Shown: positions 23,106 through 35,983, numbered from the stretch's first letter. The stretch is DNA of 64,000 nt from Phlebotomus papatasi (GCF_024763615.1 NC_077224.1:36404712-36468711), one strand, 5' to 3'. Notes: generated by a model not told the origin, from the letters alone. Numbers and translations are program-made.

Positions 23106-23736
23106 AAGTAGAAAAAAGTTTATTCTTTTTGTTCGAGAAAAATCTAGAAAATAAGCAAAAACAAGAATAAATTGAGGAAATGGACATACAGACTTGCACT
23201 GGAGATAAAGAGCGAATCTCGGGATTCTCTTGAACTTGCTCCAGCCTAAAATGGTCATCTCAATGACTTTTCTTTGTTCAGGTGAATTTGATTTACGTGA
23301 GCAACTCATTGCGTCCCTCTTTTATGGAAACTTTCCATACAACATTGATCGACTCGGAGGCAGATTGTCTCTTTGGAGTTGTTTAAAACGCAATTTGGGT
23401 GACAAAACCAAATAGAATTTACATAGGTAGGAATTGAAGGGGAGGAAGTCATGTCAAATTTGTCGTCTTTACATTTTTTTTGTTTACAAAACCTATCAAT
23501 TAAAATAAACAAATCAAAAATCCAATTGTAAAAAACTAGAAAAAAAACTAAATTGTGATAATCCTAAAGATTTAGATGTTAGGTGTTTATATGCAGATTT
23601 GAAAAAGTGGCAAAAGCACTACCGCCTCGCTGATTGCTCGAACTGACAGACAGTAGAACCCAAATATAATTTAGCATTACGTATTTCTATTAACAAACTT
23701 CTTTATCGATCCAAAAATCTTATAGGAAAATCATTG

Positions 23737-24220
23737 TACAGTAGACTCTCTCAAATTAGGGCATATGGGACCGAAATGTCAGCCGAATTAGACAGAAATT
23801 CGGGCGACAAAGTTTTTGAAATGCAACGATTTTTTTTTCATGTATGCATATAGATCAGAGGTGTGCAAGAAACCGTTGAAACCGAATTAACGTCAAATGA
23901 AACATGTACGTCAATGGTCAAAACGCTACTATAACAAACTTATTTTGACGTTAATTCGGTTTCAACGGTTTCTTGAACACCTCTGATATAGATATTGAGT
24001 TTACACACTCTTATATAACGTAAATTGCATGAAAATCCCTCAATAATGCAAAATCACATCAAAACTAAGACAAACCATACCAAATTTGAGCATATTTGAT
24101 TCATTTGATAATCATAATCAAACTTGAAAAATGACAACACACTTTTTTCAAATGCAACCGCTGCCCGAATTAAAAAGTAGCCCGATCTTAAAAGAGCCGA
24201 ATTTGCGAGAGTCTACTGTA
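23737..24220. mobile_element. ACAGTAGACTCTC element with nested hairpin
   Basis: The ends TACAGTAGACTCTC and GCGAGAGTCTACTGTA are flanked by TA. About 480 bp. A second near-palindrome at about 23849-23992 (arms of about 45 bp, containing CCGTTGAAACCGAATTAACG) is inserted inside. Confidence 0.75.
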
Positions 24221-24754
24221 CTTGCATTTCATAGTTTTCTTGTCACTAGAAATATTTTTCATTTTTACCGATTCATAACCGATTTATGAATCACTCAGAA
24301 AATCGCGAAGTCTTTGGAGTCAAGGGGTAGATAATTGTGCCGCTCACGGTTCAATAAACTGCCGATCTGTCATTTTTCCAAAAATGATGCCGATCTGATG
24401 ATCTCATATCAATTTTTGCCGATTTTTGGCCAAATTGTGCCGGTTACCGCTCACGGTTCACTCTGAGAGCCACTTATTCACCCCTTGTTTAGAGTAACAA
24501 CTGAATTTCCGGTAAAATTCTAATTATCGACCAATTACTTGTTTGTGGCCCCTTGGAATAGACCGAGCAGACACAGATTTATCCGGATTTCAAGCCTTCC
24601 CAAAACCTTCCCAATAATTAATTTGAATGTAAGCTTGCGCCAATGGGTAGAAAATCTCTCTTTCTAGAATTGTTTATCCTTTGATCTAGAGATACCGATT
24701 ACGAATCGGTGAAAATATACGTTAAAATATATCCTAAATTCAAAAAAATCGAAT

Positions 24755-24994
24755 TACAGTAGACTCTCGCCCAATCGGCTCTTTTTCAATCGGGCGAAAA
24801 ATTTTGTTGACAATTTTCACATTTAATTATGAAGCTAATTCAATCAAATTCGCTGTAGTTCTTCCTATTTTATCGTGATTCTTTATAATTGAGCGCTTTT
24901 TGTAGAATTTACAATGACTTTGATGCCCACATCTATCGATAAACCGGATGACATTTTGCCCCAAATGCCCAATTGAGAGAGATAGTCTACTGTA
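24755..24994. mobile_element. ACAGTAGACTCTCGC MITE, copy 3
   Basis: Nearly the same sequence and direction as copy 1 at 12309-12531, flanked by TA. Confidence 0.8.
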
Positions 24995-24999
24995 GTTTT

Positions 25000-25460
25000 T
25001 TTCAAGATTATATTAGACTAGAGCCCAAACGGTTAAAGATAATGATTTGGATCCTTTCGGGGACCCCACCTCACAAAAAGTCGACTCAAGGATCATTAAC
25101 GTGTCCCTCATTTGTCTCCCACCTCTCCCCTTCCCCCAAAAACCGTGTTTTTTGGCATTGCTCGAAAAGGCGCCGTGCAATTTTTTTTCAGTTTTGGATG
25201 TTTTAGAGATTACTTAGGCGGACATTTCGTCCTTATACAAAAATACCATTGAATCATTCCTAATAACTATTTCTCAAGGTCAAAGGTTAAAAAGGCTCTC
25301 GAAAGCGCATTCATTAGTCGAATGGGGCCATGTATAGACTAATTGGAAAGGTCTGGGAATTTCCGATAAGACTGAATCAGTTCCATTTATATAAGAACCG
25401 GTAATAAATAGATTCATAACATTTAATTATTTTTTTGCAGAAAAATGTACTATACTCCTA
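25000..25460. repeat. Dispersed repeat (GGTTAAAGATAATGATTTGG block)
   Basis: This block (a CGGGGACCCC-like line, then CATTGCTCGAAAA and GCGGACATTTCGTCCTTA) matches 49265-49680 over about 400 bp. Partial matches lie at 44270-44800. No coding content. Confidence 0.6.
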
Positions 25461-26339
25461 TGATGTTATCTTAGTCGATCTTTTAGGTGAATCAATCTGT
25501 TCAATAAATCACTTGTGTTGTGAACCGGTAAATGATAAATTATCTGGAAGTATACTTTTGACCCTTTTGACCTACACGAGATCCCGGGATTATGCATATT
25601 TTTGGGACCAAAGAAAACAGCGCAAAATGGCATTTTGCGCCCAGATAATTTGCATACACGCAGGAGATTTCTATCGAATATACAACAGGAACGCCGCGAT
25701 ACAAAACTTTTTTGGCGCCAATTTTTCGCCCTCTATTTTCAGCGCTACCAGTTCATAAGAAGTCAATTTCAATTTTACTGCATAAAAATATTTATTTTAG
25801 GAGTATTTCAAACATTTTTTCACAAATTAGCTAACCTACGGCAAGTAAACATTCCCGTCATATACATAATCCTGGGACCCCATGTATAGCGTTTAAGTCA
25901 CGATTTCGCGCATTTCGCAAAATATAAATTAGGGGAGACCGGGGCAGAATTAGCCAGAAAATGATATTTTTGTTTGGCTTAAATTTGTGAAAAACATGTT
26001 TTCACTTAGACTGATAAACATGTAAATGAATAAGAAGGACGTTAATTACTCTGAATGAATAGTAGTTTGCTTAATATTCTTTCTAGGGCTCATTCACATG
26101 ATGAAAAAGTGCATAAGAAAAAATACATAAACCAAAATGGAGCAATCTGATTGGCTGAGACTTATGCACTTTTGCATAGAACTTTTTCATAAGCATGATT
26201 TTATTTCTCAATTTAATTTCCAACTGTTCCCAATTTCAAATCAAATGCGCGCGCGACAAAAATCAGCTGTCAAATGAAGTGTGCAGTGAGTGAAACAATT
26301 TCTGCCTGAAAATCCACAAAAGTGCGAAAATTATAGAAT

Positions 26340-27226
26340 ATGGGCCAGAGGAAGTATTCTCAGTGCGCCCCCGGTGCCCCCGTGTGTGATATTTTGGTGA
26401 AAATTGCGTGCATAGTGCAGAAAGACTCGTGTTTTGAGAGTGTCAAGGTTTGACCATCAGTGGTTCTGGATGATGTTAAAGCATTCCGGAGGCATCAGGA
26501 ACAGTAACAAAATACATAGGAGAACCACTCCAGCAACAGAAATATGCTACATGTCCTCAACAAGTCGACAATGAAGCATCCACAGTAGATCTTCAAGGGA
26601 ACTTATTACCTCAAGCCGCATCCGGAAGAGAGTACCTGCGCCGCTGGCTGAACCTTAGGAGGACCACTTCCCAATTGTGGCAACAGGTAAGAAATGACGA
26701 TCAATGTTTAGATAATCACGAATGTTGGAAATAACAGTTCAAGAGTAGTGTGGTAAAATCAACATTTTGAGCTTTCAAAAGTTAAGGGGCTACTCAATCA
26801 GAAAAAATAGTGCCCTTTTTCTGTAAAAAAATCAATTACATTAGAAAAATCGGAAAAAATCAGTTCTGAATTTAGAAGAATTACCTGAATGAATTTTGTG
26901 GTGGTGGGGCGGGGGGGGGGTGGGTTATAACTAATAAAAATATCATATACATAAAAGATGAACGTGTTAAGTAGAAATATTATAAATCAATGAGTTCTCT
27001 CAAACGATTTCTATTTATTAGACAATAATGAATTATTTGGTATTATCAGCATATTTTCGATGTATAATATTTCCTAATTCGACATTTAATCAGATTCCTC
27101 TATGCTAAACAGTCTCTAAAAACAAACCTATTATAAGATTACTTTTTTCTTTCTTTTTTATTGCAGAATAGCGGACTCACCAGGAATACGTGGAATACAC
27201 AAAACAGATTTTTGGAGACCTTCTGA
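26340..27226 (+). other. Two-exon transcript-like unit, left arm (unknown)
   Basis: Upstream CAGCTGTCAAATGAAGTGTG resembles a promoter. An ORF of 37 codons (MGQRKYSQCAPGAPV..., 26340-26453) is followed in another frame by an open stretch from about 26480 to 26686 (reading ...EYLRRWLNLRRTTSQLWQQ). It runs in phase through donor CAACAG|GTAAGA (26687) and acceptor ATTGCAG (27166) into 19 more codons ending TGA at 27224-27226. A poly(A)-like AATAAAATAAA follows near 27340. I do not recognise the protein. The two ORFs may be one gene broken by a frameshift or a missing splice, or simply non-coding RNA. Confidence 0.4.
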
Positions 27227-27745
27227 CAAACAAACTTATTTTTCGGTGGACTACTCAAAGGAAATTCATCTGACATCAATACACTTCTTATTACCAGAAG
27301 AGTTCAATTTGTACTTGAACGATGGATTTTTAAACAAAAAAATAAAATAAATTTGTATTTTTTTATTTATATTTTTTTATGTATTATTTTTTTGTGAATT
27401 GTCTTAATAAAAATATATGTCATTGTGCAAAAAATACGATTTTTCTATTCTCTTCTCTATTTTACTACCCAGCGAACACAATATACTGAATACGCTGTCT
27501 TTTTACCTACCTGTGTTCACTAGTTAGTTAAGATAAAGTAGTTGAACTTTGAATTAATAATCGCTCCAGAATTCAACTTTCAGTTGAAAAGAAACCAATT
27601 AAATAGCGTAATTTGTAATATGCAACCCTTGGTTATGGCTCAAGTGCAATAAATAATCTAAATAATAGTAAGAAATTATTTTAAATTGTCATAAAGTCAA
27701 CCAAAATTATGGTTTAGTACTAATAAAAGACAAATTCCTTCAACT

Positions 27746-27960
27746 TAGGGTAAGATGGGGAATTTCAAATCATGTTTGATTCAGTACTTCGAGATTTCCT
27801 AACAGTTATAGACTAAAGTACTACCGAATAGAAAGTACTACCGAATGTTAAATCATGTACTTCCTCGTGGTTTTATTTTTCTTTGATCATGTGAAATAGT
27901 GAGAAAATCTTAAAATTCCAAAATAGACACGATTCAGGATTACGCCATCTTACCCCACTG
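27746..27960. mobile_element. TA-flanked TIR element (GGGTAAGATGG type)
   Basis: The left end TAGGGTAAGATGGGGAAT and the right end GCCATCTTACCCC are inverted repeats. About 215 bp. Confidence 0.6.
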
Positions 27961-28189
27961 CTTGAATATTGCAACGAGTGTCGTGCAGAGCGTATATAAT
28001 AGAATTCATACGATTACTCTTATTCTTCATTTGCTGCGATAAACACAATTCACAAACATTTACGAACCATTTTACGAAATATTTTTTCTGTGTTACCAGA
28101 AACATTCCCTTGTTCTAATAAACAAAACTGATAATTTCCCAGAATACTAAAAAAAATCCTGTATTTCAATAAGTAAAATTAATAATTTA

Positions 28190-28470
28190 TCAAATTTTGG
28201 CTTTTCAGGATTTTGGTCCATTCAGGGTTTCTAATTTTGGCTTCCAGAAATTTAGTGCTTTTCGGGTTTTAGCATTCAGGATTTTGGCTTTCTGGATTTT
28301 AGCACACATGACTTTGGCGCTTTCTGGATTTTACATTCGGAATTTTGGCTTCACAGAATTTCGAATTATTCGGGTTTACGAAACATTTCAAATTTTGGCT
28401 TCCAGGATTTTGACGCTTTCTGTATTTTAGCATACAGGGCTTAGGCTTTCGAGATTTTGGTCAATTCAGG
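28190..28470. repeat. Degenerate TTTTGG/CAGGATTTT array
   Basis: Eight or more irregular copies of a unit like TTTTGGCTTTCAGGATTTTA, period about 25-35 bp. The apparent ORF here (rich in Phe) is low complexity. Confidence 0.6.
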
Positions 28471-29753
28471 AATTTAAATCAGAATCACCCCTGACATACC
28501 AACTTTTTCACATTTGTGATTTTTTCCCAAAATCATAGAAGTGAAAAATCACATGTTTTAAAACCAATGTTTTAAAATATTTATATTCGGTGTAAAAAAT
28601 GTTCACAAAGGTTACATATTGGGTGAAAATTGGAACTTGAAATATTCTTCTTTCACTCTTCACTTTCCTTCCACATTTTTGAAGACGCCATTTTCATTAT
28701 CTCAATGGTTCAACCCCTATAGTATGGAATGGATCGGGATCAAATTTTAGTATGTTATAGATGGGACTTAGAGCTTGAGGGATTACGTGGGTCACGCAGA
28801 GCAAAAATAAACAGCATACATTAACTTTGTTTTTTTTTTCATCATAATAACAAATTTATTTATTCCAGGCCTTTAAGAATATAAAAGTACATTTAAGCTA
28901 CAATACATTACTGATTTTTTATTTAAAAAATTATGAAATTCATCCATAGATACTTGTTTTTGGAGACCGTTGTGAAAAAATTACTTTGCAGTGGACAAGA
29001 TTGCTCAGAATATATTAAACTGATATTTAAAAAAAAATATTTTTTTTTGTTAGCTGATGAGTTAGAGTAGAAGTTGAACAGTAAATTCTTCGTAGCATTA
29101 ATACCGAAAATGGTATTTTTTATATAAATTATCCCAAAATTAAAAATTTGACTTTTTTTAATCTACCGGAGAAATACAAATTTAATTACGGATAACCCTA
29201 CTAAGAAGTAGGTAGAAATTTCCATGTCTCATAGTAGTGCAAACAAAGATAATACATGTGCATCGAAGATGCTCAGAAAGTAATTGCAATATTTCGGGAT
29301 TCAATAGTATCAAGAAGGAGCAATGAGGTGTCTTTGGGATGTTTAGGAAAATTGTCTGCGAGGGTAGCCTCTAAAACAAAGGGTGAAAGGAATAAACGAT
29401 TTTAGTTTTTTCCCAGGCCCTTCCTTTTCCTGAAAAACTTGCTCTTAACAAATTTCTCAAATACAGAACTACGTAAATCTTTAAATCTTACATATGTTTT
29501 AAGGTCTATCATAGCAAGTAATTCTCCTATACACCCCAAAGACGCCCCATTGCTCCTCCTCGATAATATTGAGTACGAAAGCTTCACAAAAAGCGCATTT
29601 AATTTTTGAACATGAAATCTCATTATTCCTGAGCGTACTTTTATTTTATTTGTTTGAACTACTATAAGATATCAAAATTTCTAAAATGTGTAGTAACATA
29701 GTAGAGTTGTCTGTGGTTCAACTCATCATTTAATAAGACATATTTGGTTGCAT

Positions 29754-30688
29754 GATGTCAGATGAATTTCCTTTGAGTAGTCTACCGAAAAATAAGTTTG
29801 TTTGTCAGAAGATCTCCAAAAATCTGTTTTGTGTATTCCACGTATTCCTGGTGAGTCCGCTATTCTGCAATAAAAAAGAAAGAAAAAAGTAATCTTATAA
29901 TAGGTTTGTTTTTAGAGACTGTTTAGCGTAGAAGAATCTGATTAAATCTCGAATTAGGAAATATTATACATCGAAAATATGCTGATAATACCAAATAATT
30001 CATTATTGTCTAATAAATAGAAATCGTTTGAGAGAACTCATTGATTTATAATATTTCTACTTAACACGTTCATCTTTTATGTATATGATATTTTTATTAG
30101 TTATAACCCACCCCCCCGCCCCACCACCACAAAATTCATTCAGGTAATTCTTCTAAATTCAGAACTGATTTTTTTCGATTTTTCTAATGTAATTGATTTT
30201 TTTACAGAAAAAGGGCACTATTTTTTCTGATTGAGTAGCCCCTTAACTTTTGAAAGCTCAAAATGTTGATTTTACCACACTACTCTTGAACTGTTATTTC
30301 CAACATTCGTGATTATCTAAACATTGATCGTCATTTCTTACCTGTTGCCACAATTGGGAAGTGGTCCTCCTAAGGTTCAGCCAGCGGCGCAGGTACTCTC
30401 TTCCGGATGCGGCTTGAGGTAATAAGTTCCCTTGAAGATCTACTGTGGATGCTTCATTGTCGACTTGTTGAGGACATGTAGCATATTTCTGTTGCTGGAG
30501 TGGTTCTCCTATGTATTTTGTTACTGTTCCTGATGCCTCCGGAATGCTTTAACATCATCCAGAACCACTGATGGTCAAACCTTGACACTCTCAAAACACG
30601 AGTCTTTCTGCACTATGCACGCAATTTTCACCAAAATATCACACACGGGGGCACCGGGGGCGCACTGAGAATACTTCCTCTGGCCCAT
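29754..30688 (-). other. Two-exon transcript-like unit, right arm (inverted copy)
   Basis: The inverted duplicate of the left-arm unit. The same 37-codon ORF lies at 30688-30575 without change, with the same donor at 30341 and the same acceptor. Preservation of the ORF and splice sites in both arms could reflect recent duplication rather than selection. Confidence 0.4.
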
Positions 30689-31162
30689 ATTCTATAATTT
30701 TCGCACTTTTGTGGATTTTCAGGCAGAAATTGTTTCACTCACTGCACACTTCATTTGACAGCTGATTTTTGTCGCGCGCGCATTTGATTTGAAATTGGGA
30801 ACAGTTGGGAATTAAATTGAGAACTACCAAGTAAAATTTTTTATGCAACTTTTCATCATGTGAATCCAGCTTAAGGAAAATTGTAACACCCACTATCGAT
30901 ATACTATACATGGCTAAACTGCCCCGGTGTCCCCTATACTTTGGAAAGAGTTTAAATAGGTTAGAGTTAGACCTTATATAACCATAATTTCCAATATCCT
31001 CTTTGCCGGAAATAAAAGAATCTTTCCTATATTTCGTAATTTTGACATGACTGTTCTCAACGTCTCTCAAATGAAACAAAGTTGTTAAAAATTCATCTAG
31101 TAAGTAGATTTTTATTGGAAATCTAAAAATTCTCTAGATCAAATCAAGCTTAAAAATTAGGT

Positions 31163-31713
31163 TAGGGGAGACTGGGGCAAAACTTGTCAAAATGTTTTAT
31201 AATGAGCAAATGAGGATATTTACTGCTCTACAACATTGCAGAAGACTATTTATCTCTTTTTCGAAAGAAATGTGATTTTCGAATCATTTTCTAAAAGTTG
31301 ATTTTGTGGAGATTCTCAAAATTGCTGGGGCAAATTTTGTTAGTCTTCGGATAATTTGTGACGTTTTACACTCGTAAACGTTAAAAATATCAAATAGACA
31401 TATTTTTATAGGAAATTTATTCCTCTACAACTTTGTCGAAGATAATTTTTCTCTATCTTAACGAGAAATGTGCTTAAATTGAGCTAATCAGTATTGATAT
31501 TTTCTGTAAGCCAAATATTCCAAAAATAGGGCTCAAAATTTCATTATTTTTTATTTTACAAAATCCTTCCTCGAATCCGTTGAAACTTTGTAAGTTTAAG
31601 AAGGTTCATGAAGGCTATCTATAATAAAAATTTCAAGTCTGAGTCTTTTTTATTTTAGAAAATAGTGAATATTGAAATTTTCGTTTTGACAAATTTTGCC
31701 CTAGTCTCCCCTA
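31163..31713. mobile_element. TA-flanked TIR element (AGGGGAGACTGGGGCAAAA type), 551 bp
   Basis: The left end TAGGGGAGACTGGGGCAAAA and the right end TTTTGCCCTAGTCTCCCCTA are inverted repeats, and the subterminal text TTGTCAAAA / TTTTGACAAA also matches. No transposase. Confidence 0.8.
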
Positions 31714-33420
31714 CTTGATGAATTGTTTTTAGAGTAAAAATTTAATTTCTGTCGATGAACAAAAATGGAATCGACAAAAGAAGCATTCAAACTATATTTT
31801 TTATATTTAAATCTTTAAATGAATAGTTATATAATTACATCCTGTTATTTTTTTTAATCGAATAAATTCTTAAAAATATGCTATGCAATATTATAAAGAT
31901 TATCAAGACTATACCAAAGTTCCAATACAAAAATTTTAATATTAAAATTGGAATGAGTCATGAAAACTTCGAGAACTTTCAGTGTCAGTGATCTTTAGTG
32001 TTTTATTCTTTCATCTAAAGTTGATTATTTCAATTAGTAATTTGATTTTCCGTCTTTAAACTAGAAGATAGTTCAACTCTGAGATGAGAGATAATTTTCT
32101 TGGCAGACACAATAGAAGCGAATAATTTTCCTAATTAAATGAGCTCTTATTGAGAGAAGATGATCGTTTAGAAAAGTCGGGAGAGAAAGAAAGAAATCTT
32201 CAATGGATTTCTTCCAATGACGAGTTTTTGTGCGTTTCAAGAACTCTTCTTTGTTCTAGGAGGCAGTTATACTTAGTCACGACCGCGTCTGGAGGCACTG
32301 TATTGTGAAATATTGCAAAATATTGAAAAAAAAATTAGTAATTTCTCGAGACTATTGATGGCTCTCGTTATAAAGCTTTTCGTGAAATAAAGTCCCGCGA
32401 GACTGCCCCTCCACATCGAATGACCCTGTGAGTTATATCATTATGGTGAATAGTTTATACCACAGAGAGCTCTTTTTCCGCTCTCAAGTCTGCAAAAAAT
32501 GTTAGTTGCTTCGGAAACGCAGGAGAAGGCGGATTGATATTCTCCATCTACCAGAGATTTAATCTTGCAAATTAGTGTTTTTTATACTTTGGTTTACTCT
32601 GTGATCTAAGTTACTTTTTTTCATTTTATTTATACACAAGACATTTATATATTTCTTCTCAAAAGTTGTTATTAATGAGTCTCTTTAAGGAGAGGAAGAT
32701 AATGTGAAAGAGAAAGTAAACATAAAATTTCCAGTGAAACAAACAATTGGAAAAATATTACAAAATAGACAATAAAGTGATCGTGGGGAAAATCATCATA
32801 CTTTCACAACTAAATGTGGCATGGTGCCAAATTAAATAACTCACGAGACTCGTAATACTCTAATTTTTTTTTCTTGTTTGCTTGTGAGAATAACCCAAAT
32901 TCAGAAATAGACAACTGTCCTACCGCATTTCACTGAGGATAGAATTGCAGCGGAAAAGTGGATAAAATTAGAAGAAATGCCAGCTGATTCTATCTCCAGG
33001 TGATTGTTGTTTTCTTTTGAAAATCAATTAAATCCTCACTAAAAAATCTAATTTCCTGTTTAGTTTGGAATAAGAACAATAATAACAATAGACAGGCGTT
33101 GTAAATAAAATTTACAGACAAAGAGAATAACTCGTAATAAATCAATTGAAAATGTTAGTAACGTAAACTAACAATAATGTTTATTTAAACATTTTTTTCT
33201 TTATGCTAAATTCTATTTTTCTTTTTGTAATAATTAAATTAGTAAATTACGTCTCGAAGACACTAAAGTTATAGAATATATTGAGGCAGTTCACATATTA
33301 CACAGCAATTGTTAAATTAATGTACGAATAATTTAGAAATTTTACTAATTTTAGAATGTTTACACTTCACAGTGAAATAAACAGGACATACCTCTCTATT
33401 CTAAGGCTGAGAGAGTTTAA

Positions 33421-33655
33421 TAGGGTGAAAGGAACACCTATTGACACTTTAAGAACTCTTGTCAGGACCTACTGACACACTACTCTGTACCGCCATTTGG
33501 AATACGAAATTTGAACACTTATCCTTATTGAAAAACGTAAATTAATTTAAAAAACGCTATATTAGATACATTTAATAAATTTCAACATTTTGACAAAAGT
33601 GTCAATAAGGGTTCCCTGTCAAAGAGGTGCTCATTCGACCCAGTAATATCTCAGT
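33421..33655. mobile_element. TA-flanked TIR element (GGGTGAAAGGAACACC type)
   Basis: The left end is TAGGGTGAAAGGAACACC. The right end GTGCTCATTCGACCCAGTA pairs with it imperfectly. Inner words CTATTGACAC and GTGTCAATAAG match. About 230 bp. Confidence 0.55.
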
Positions 33656-34056
33656 AAAATTTCATGAAATCAAAATTCGAGTCCCTTTCTTTCTCAAGAG
33701 ATTCGCACGTCTATTCCACTCTTTCGGACATAAAATTAGATTGAACTAAATTTAATTTGTTTTGATGTTTAAAAGAAGAAGAAGAGTGCAAAAAATATGA
33801 AACTTTTTAAATTTTTTTATGGTTAAAGGCTTGACGTTATCTGTTTCAATCTTACCTGAAAATTTTTAGAAATTAAAGTTTTACACATATCCTGAACAAC
33901 TTTAAAATTAAAAAAAAAGTTTAAATGTGTTTGACATTTCCAATTGAGGTTCCTTATTGTGAAGTTTGATGCATTTTATTTCAAAAGCTTAAAGAAATTT
34001 GACACTTTAAAAAGGATTCGGAAGTATGTGAATCAACCTTTAAAAGCCGATCGAAA

Positions 34057-34138
34057 TACAGTAGAGCCTCGCTATAGGCCATATTTGGTTCCAGATTTGA
34101 CACTTGGGTCGCACTAGTCCACGTAATTTTTTAAAATT
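34057..34138. mobile_element. Truncated ACAGTAGAG-type MITE
   Basis: One end (TACAGTAGAGCCTCGCTATA) aligned with the complete element at 37394-37735 for 80 bp, then cut off by the following repeat. Confidence 0.65.
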
Positions 34139-34159
34139 GCTTAGCTTATTTAAAGTTGC

Positions 34160-35800
34160 TTAGCTTAAAAAATCTTTGGAGCTTAATAGCTCCTAAACTA
34201 AAAGAGATATCGACTTGCGGTTTTCGGCAAAGGTTATATATCGTATGAAAATTGCAACTTGGTGCACTGACCCCCTAACCCCCACCCCTCCTTCCGCCAT
34301 TTTGAATACCCCCCTTTTTTGTTTTCTCAATAGCTCAGACCCTATGGCATCGATCGGGCTCAAATTTTAGTATGTTATAGCTGGGCCTTAGGGCTTTAGA
34401 TTAATACCAAACTTAAGGTCCTCTGACACCCCTGACCCGTGCTATAAGGGTCCAAAAAAACTCTTAAAATGGCCATAATTCCGGTTGTAATTGTCAGAAT
34501 TTAATAAGCGAGAGCATTTTGGAAAGCCCTCTCGAAATGCCACTTTCCCTTCTAACATCGCAAGTTCATAAAACTACCGCTAGGGGCGCTATTATTAAAA
34601 TTAAAATTTTTAAATTTTTTAAGTTAAATAACTCAAAAATTCCTTTGTGCATCAGGCTGAAATTTTAGTATGTTGTAGCCGCTGATTATACCTATCAAAC
34701 AAAAAATACCTAAGTCGATCCATAACCCCTGATCCGAGCTATAAGAGGTCAAAGTTCGAATATTGACCGGCCTCTATCTCCGGTTCTAATTAACATTTTG
34801 AGCCAAATTTTGGGTTTTTGGTTTCGTTTGGATGAGCACTTTCAAAGAGTTACCACAAGTGGCGCTGCGATAGCGTCAAATTTAATCAAAATTTAAACTC
34901 ATTTTTCTCAAAAATTCCTTTTTACAAGTTAGTCAAATTTAAGACTGTTTTAGACTAGGCTATAAAGTTTACAAAAAGTGGCGTCGGTTCGCTGTGGTTA
35001 TAATAGAACCGGAGATATAAGGGGTCAAAGTTCACGAAATTCAAAAAATCATATCTCCGATTCTATTTGACCGATCTTGATGAGTGAAAGCCTAAACGAA
35101 AGATCTCACCAAGTGCTACAACTTTCTAGAACATTTGAACTTCGTAGGAGCAACACCAGGGGCGCCACAGTCGCAAAACCAATTTCAATATCACATAACA
35201 TCAATTATCTCGACACGTGCTTAACCGATTTTGATGATTGCTTCGACATAATTGTAGAGGACATTTGTGTCTACATTTCGTCCATACGTAATTTTCTGCT
35301 CAGTCTACGCTATCTCTCCCATTTTTCCGTTGAAGCGTGAAAAAAATTGACTTTTCCCATAATAACGCTTTGAAACCACTCAGATGCCAATTTGACTACT
35401 TCTTCCCGACCAAGACACTTAAAATAGGGTTTTAAATGGAAAGTCTCACGAATTACAACAATTCCTTGATATAGTTGAAGTTCATCAAATGAACACTTGT
35501 GGCGCACTGAGTGAAAAAACGAGTTCAGAAACAACCTCAATTATCTCGGCTTCTGAGTAATAGATGAGATCAAGTTCTATGGCGAAATTATAGAGAACAT
35601 TCTGGTCTACATTTCACCCATATAACACTTTTCTGTCAGTCCATCCAAATTCTTGATATTTTGGTTTAAATACAAAATTTGTATAATTTCACGAATTTGA
35701 TTCAAGATAACTGAATGGCGTCCCCCAACTTCAGCTCTAAATCGAATTTACATACATTCCGAGTTAGCTCACGTTAAGAATCTCACTTACATAAGCCGGT
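34160..35800. repeat. Long satellite-like repeat, copy 1
   Basis: From about 34389 this aligns in the same direction with 54712-56121 over 1.4 kb. Shared text includes AACATCGCAAGTTCATAAAA, GACCGGCCTCTATCTCCGGT and the end AAGAATCTCAC. The block repeats phrases such as CTCCGGTTCTA, giving it a locally tandem character. Apparent ORFs (35077-35540) are not conserved in the other copy. Confidence 0.7.
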
Positions 35801-35876
35801 TAGGATCATATGTCATTTTTTATTGTGTCCCTTAATTTTTTTTTACTCTAAATTTACTAACGCTTTTATCTAAAGG

Positions 35877-35983
35877 ATGGATTCCTCAGGATCCGATGGG
35901 AACTGTAGTGACAACTTCAGCACATCGCCCGGAGCATCATCGACTATGTCAAGGGAGAGGACAGATAGTGAAAGTTCCGACAA
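35877..35983 (+). CDS. TCP11L1: TCP11L1, coding exon 1
   Basis: 35 codons plus two bases. The start is set by the only frame that stays open, splices in phase and gives a continuous TCP11 N-terminus. If read through, the intron stops translation at once (AAG TAA). Confidence 0.8.

Larger units (their letters stand above)
25930..30936. mobile_element. 5.0 kb foldback-type TIR element with 1.1 kb inverted arms
   Basis: The terminal inverted repeats are TAGGGGAGACCGGGGCAG (left) and CCCCGGTGTCCCCTA (right), flanked by TA. Inside, arms 26093-27276 and 29757-30868 are inverted copies. By eye I count roughly eight substitutions plus a poly-G length change and one approximately 90 bp insertion in the left arm. 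Each arm contains a promoter-like segment and a two-exon unit with intact GT-AG sites, facing the centre. The 2.5 kb centre holds a separate TIR element (27746-27960), a degenerate array (28190-28470) and a repeat fragment. No transposase is recognised. Confidence 0.65.
18484..35876. other. Intergenic region between TMEM62 and TCP11L1 (17.4 kb)
   Basis: No conserved coding exon is recognised. The mobile elements listed separately make up most of it. Stretches 21680-22740, 23110-23700, 31720-33400 and 33660-34050 are AT-rich and show nothing I can name. Because TCP11L1 begins right after an acceptor-like site at 35875, part of this region is probably its 5' UTR intron and promoter. Confidence 0.5.

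Noticed and set aside
22760..23415. ORFs of 60-98 codons near the promoter-like segment
   Set aside because: No motifs, frames unsupported by splice sites, and both strands equally open.
26881..26930. Poly-G run as a possible G-quadruplex regulator
   Set aside because: It is present in both arms with different length, so it is probably simple slippage within an intron.
35077..35540. ORFs of 76-87 codons in the long repeat
   Set aside because: The second copy at 54.7-56.1 kb does not keep the same frames.
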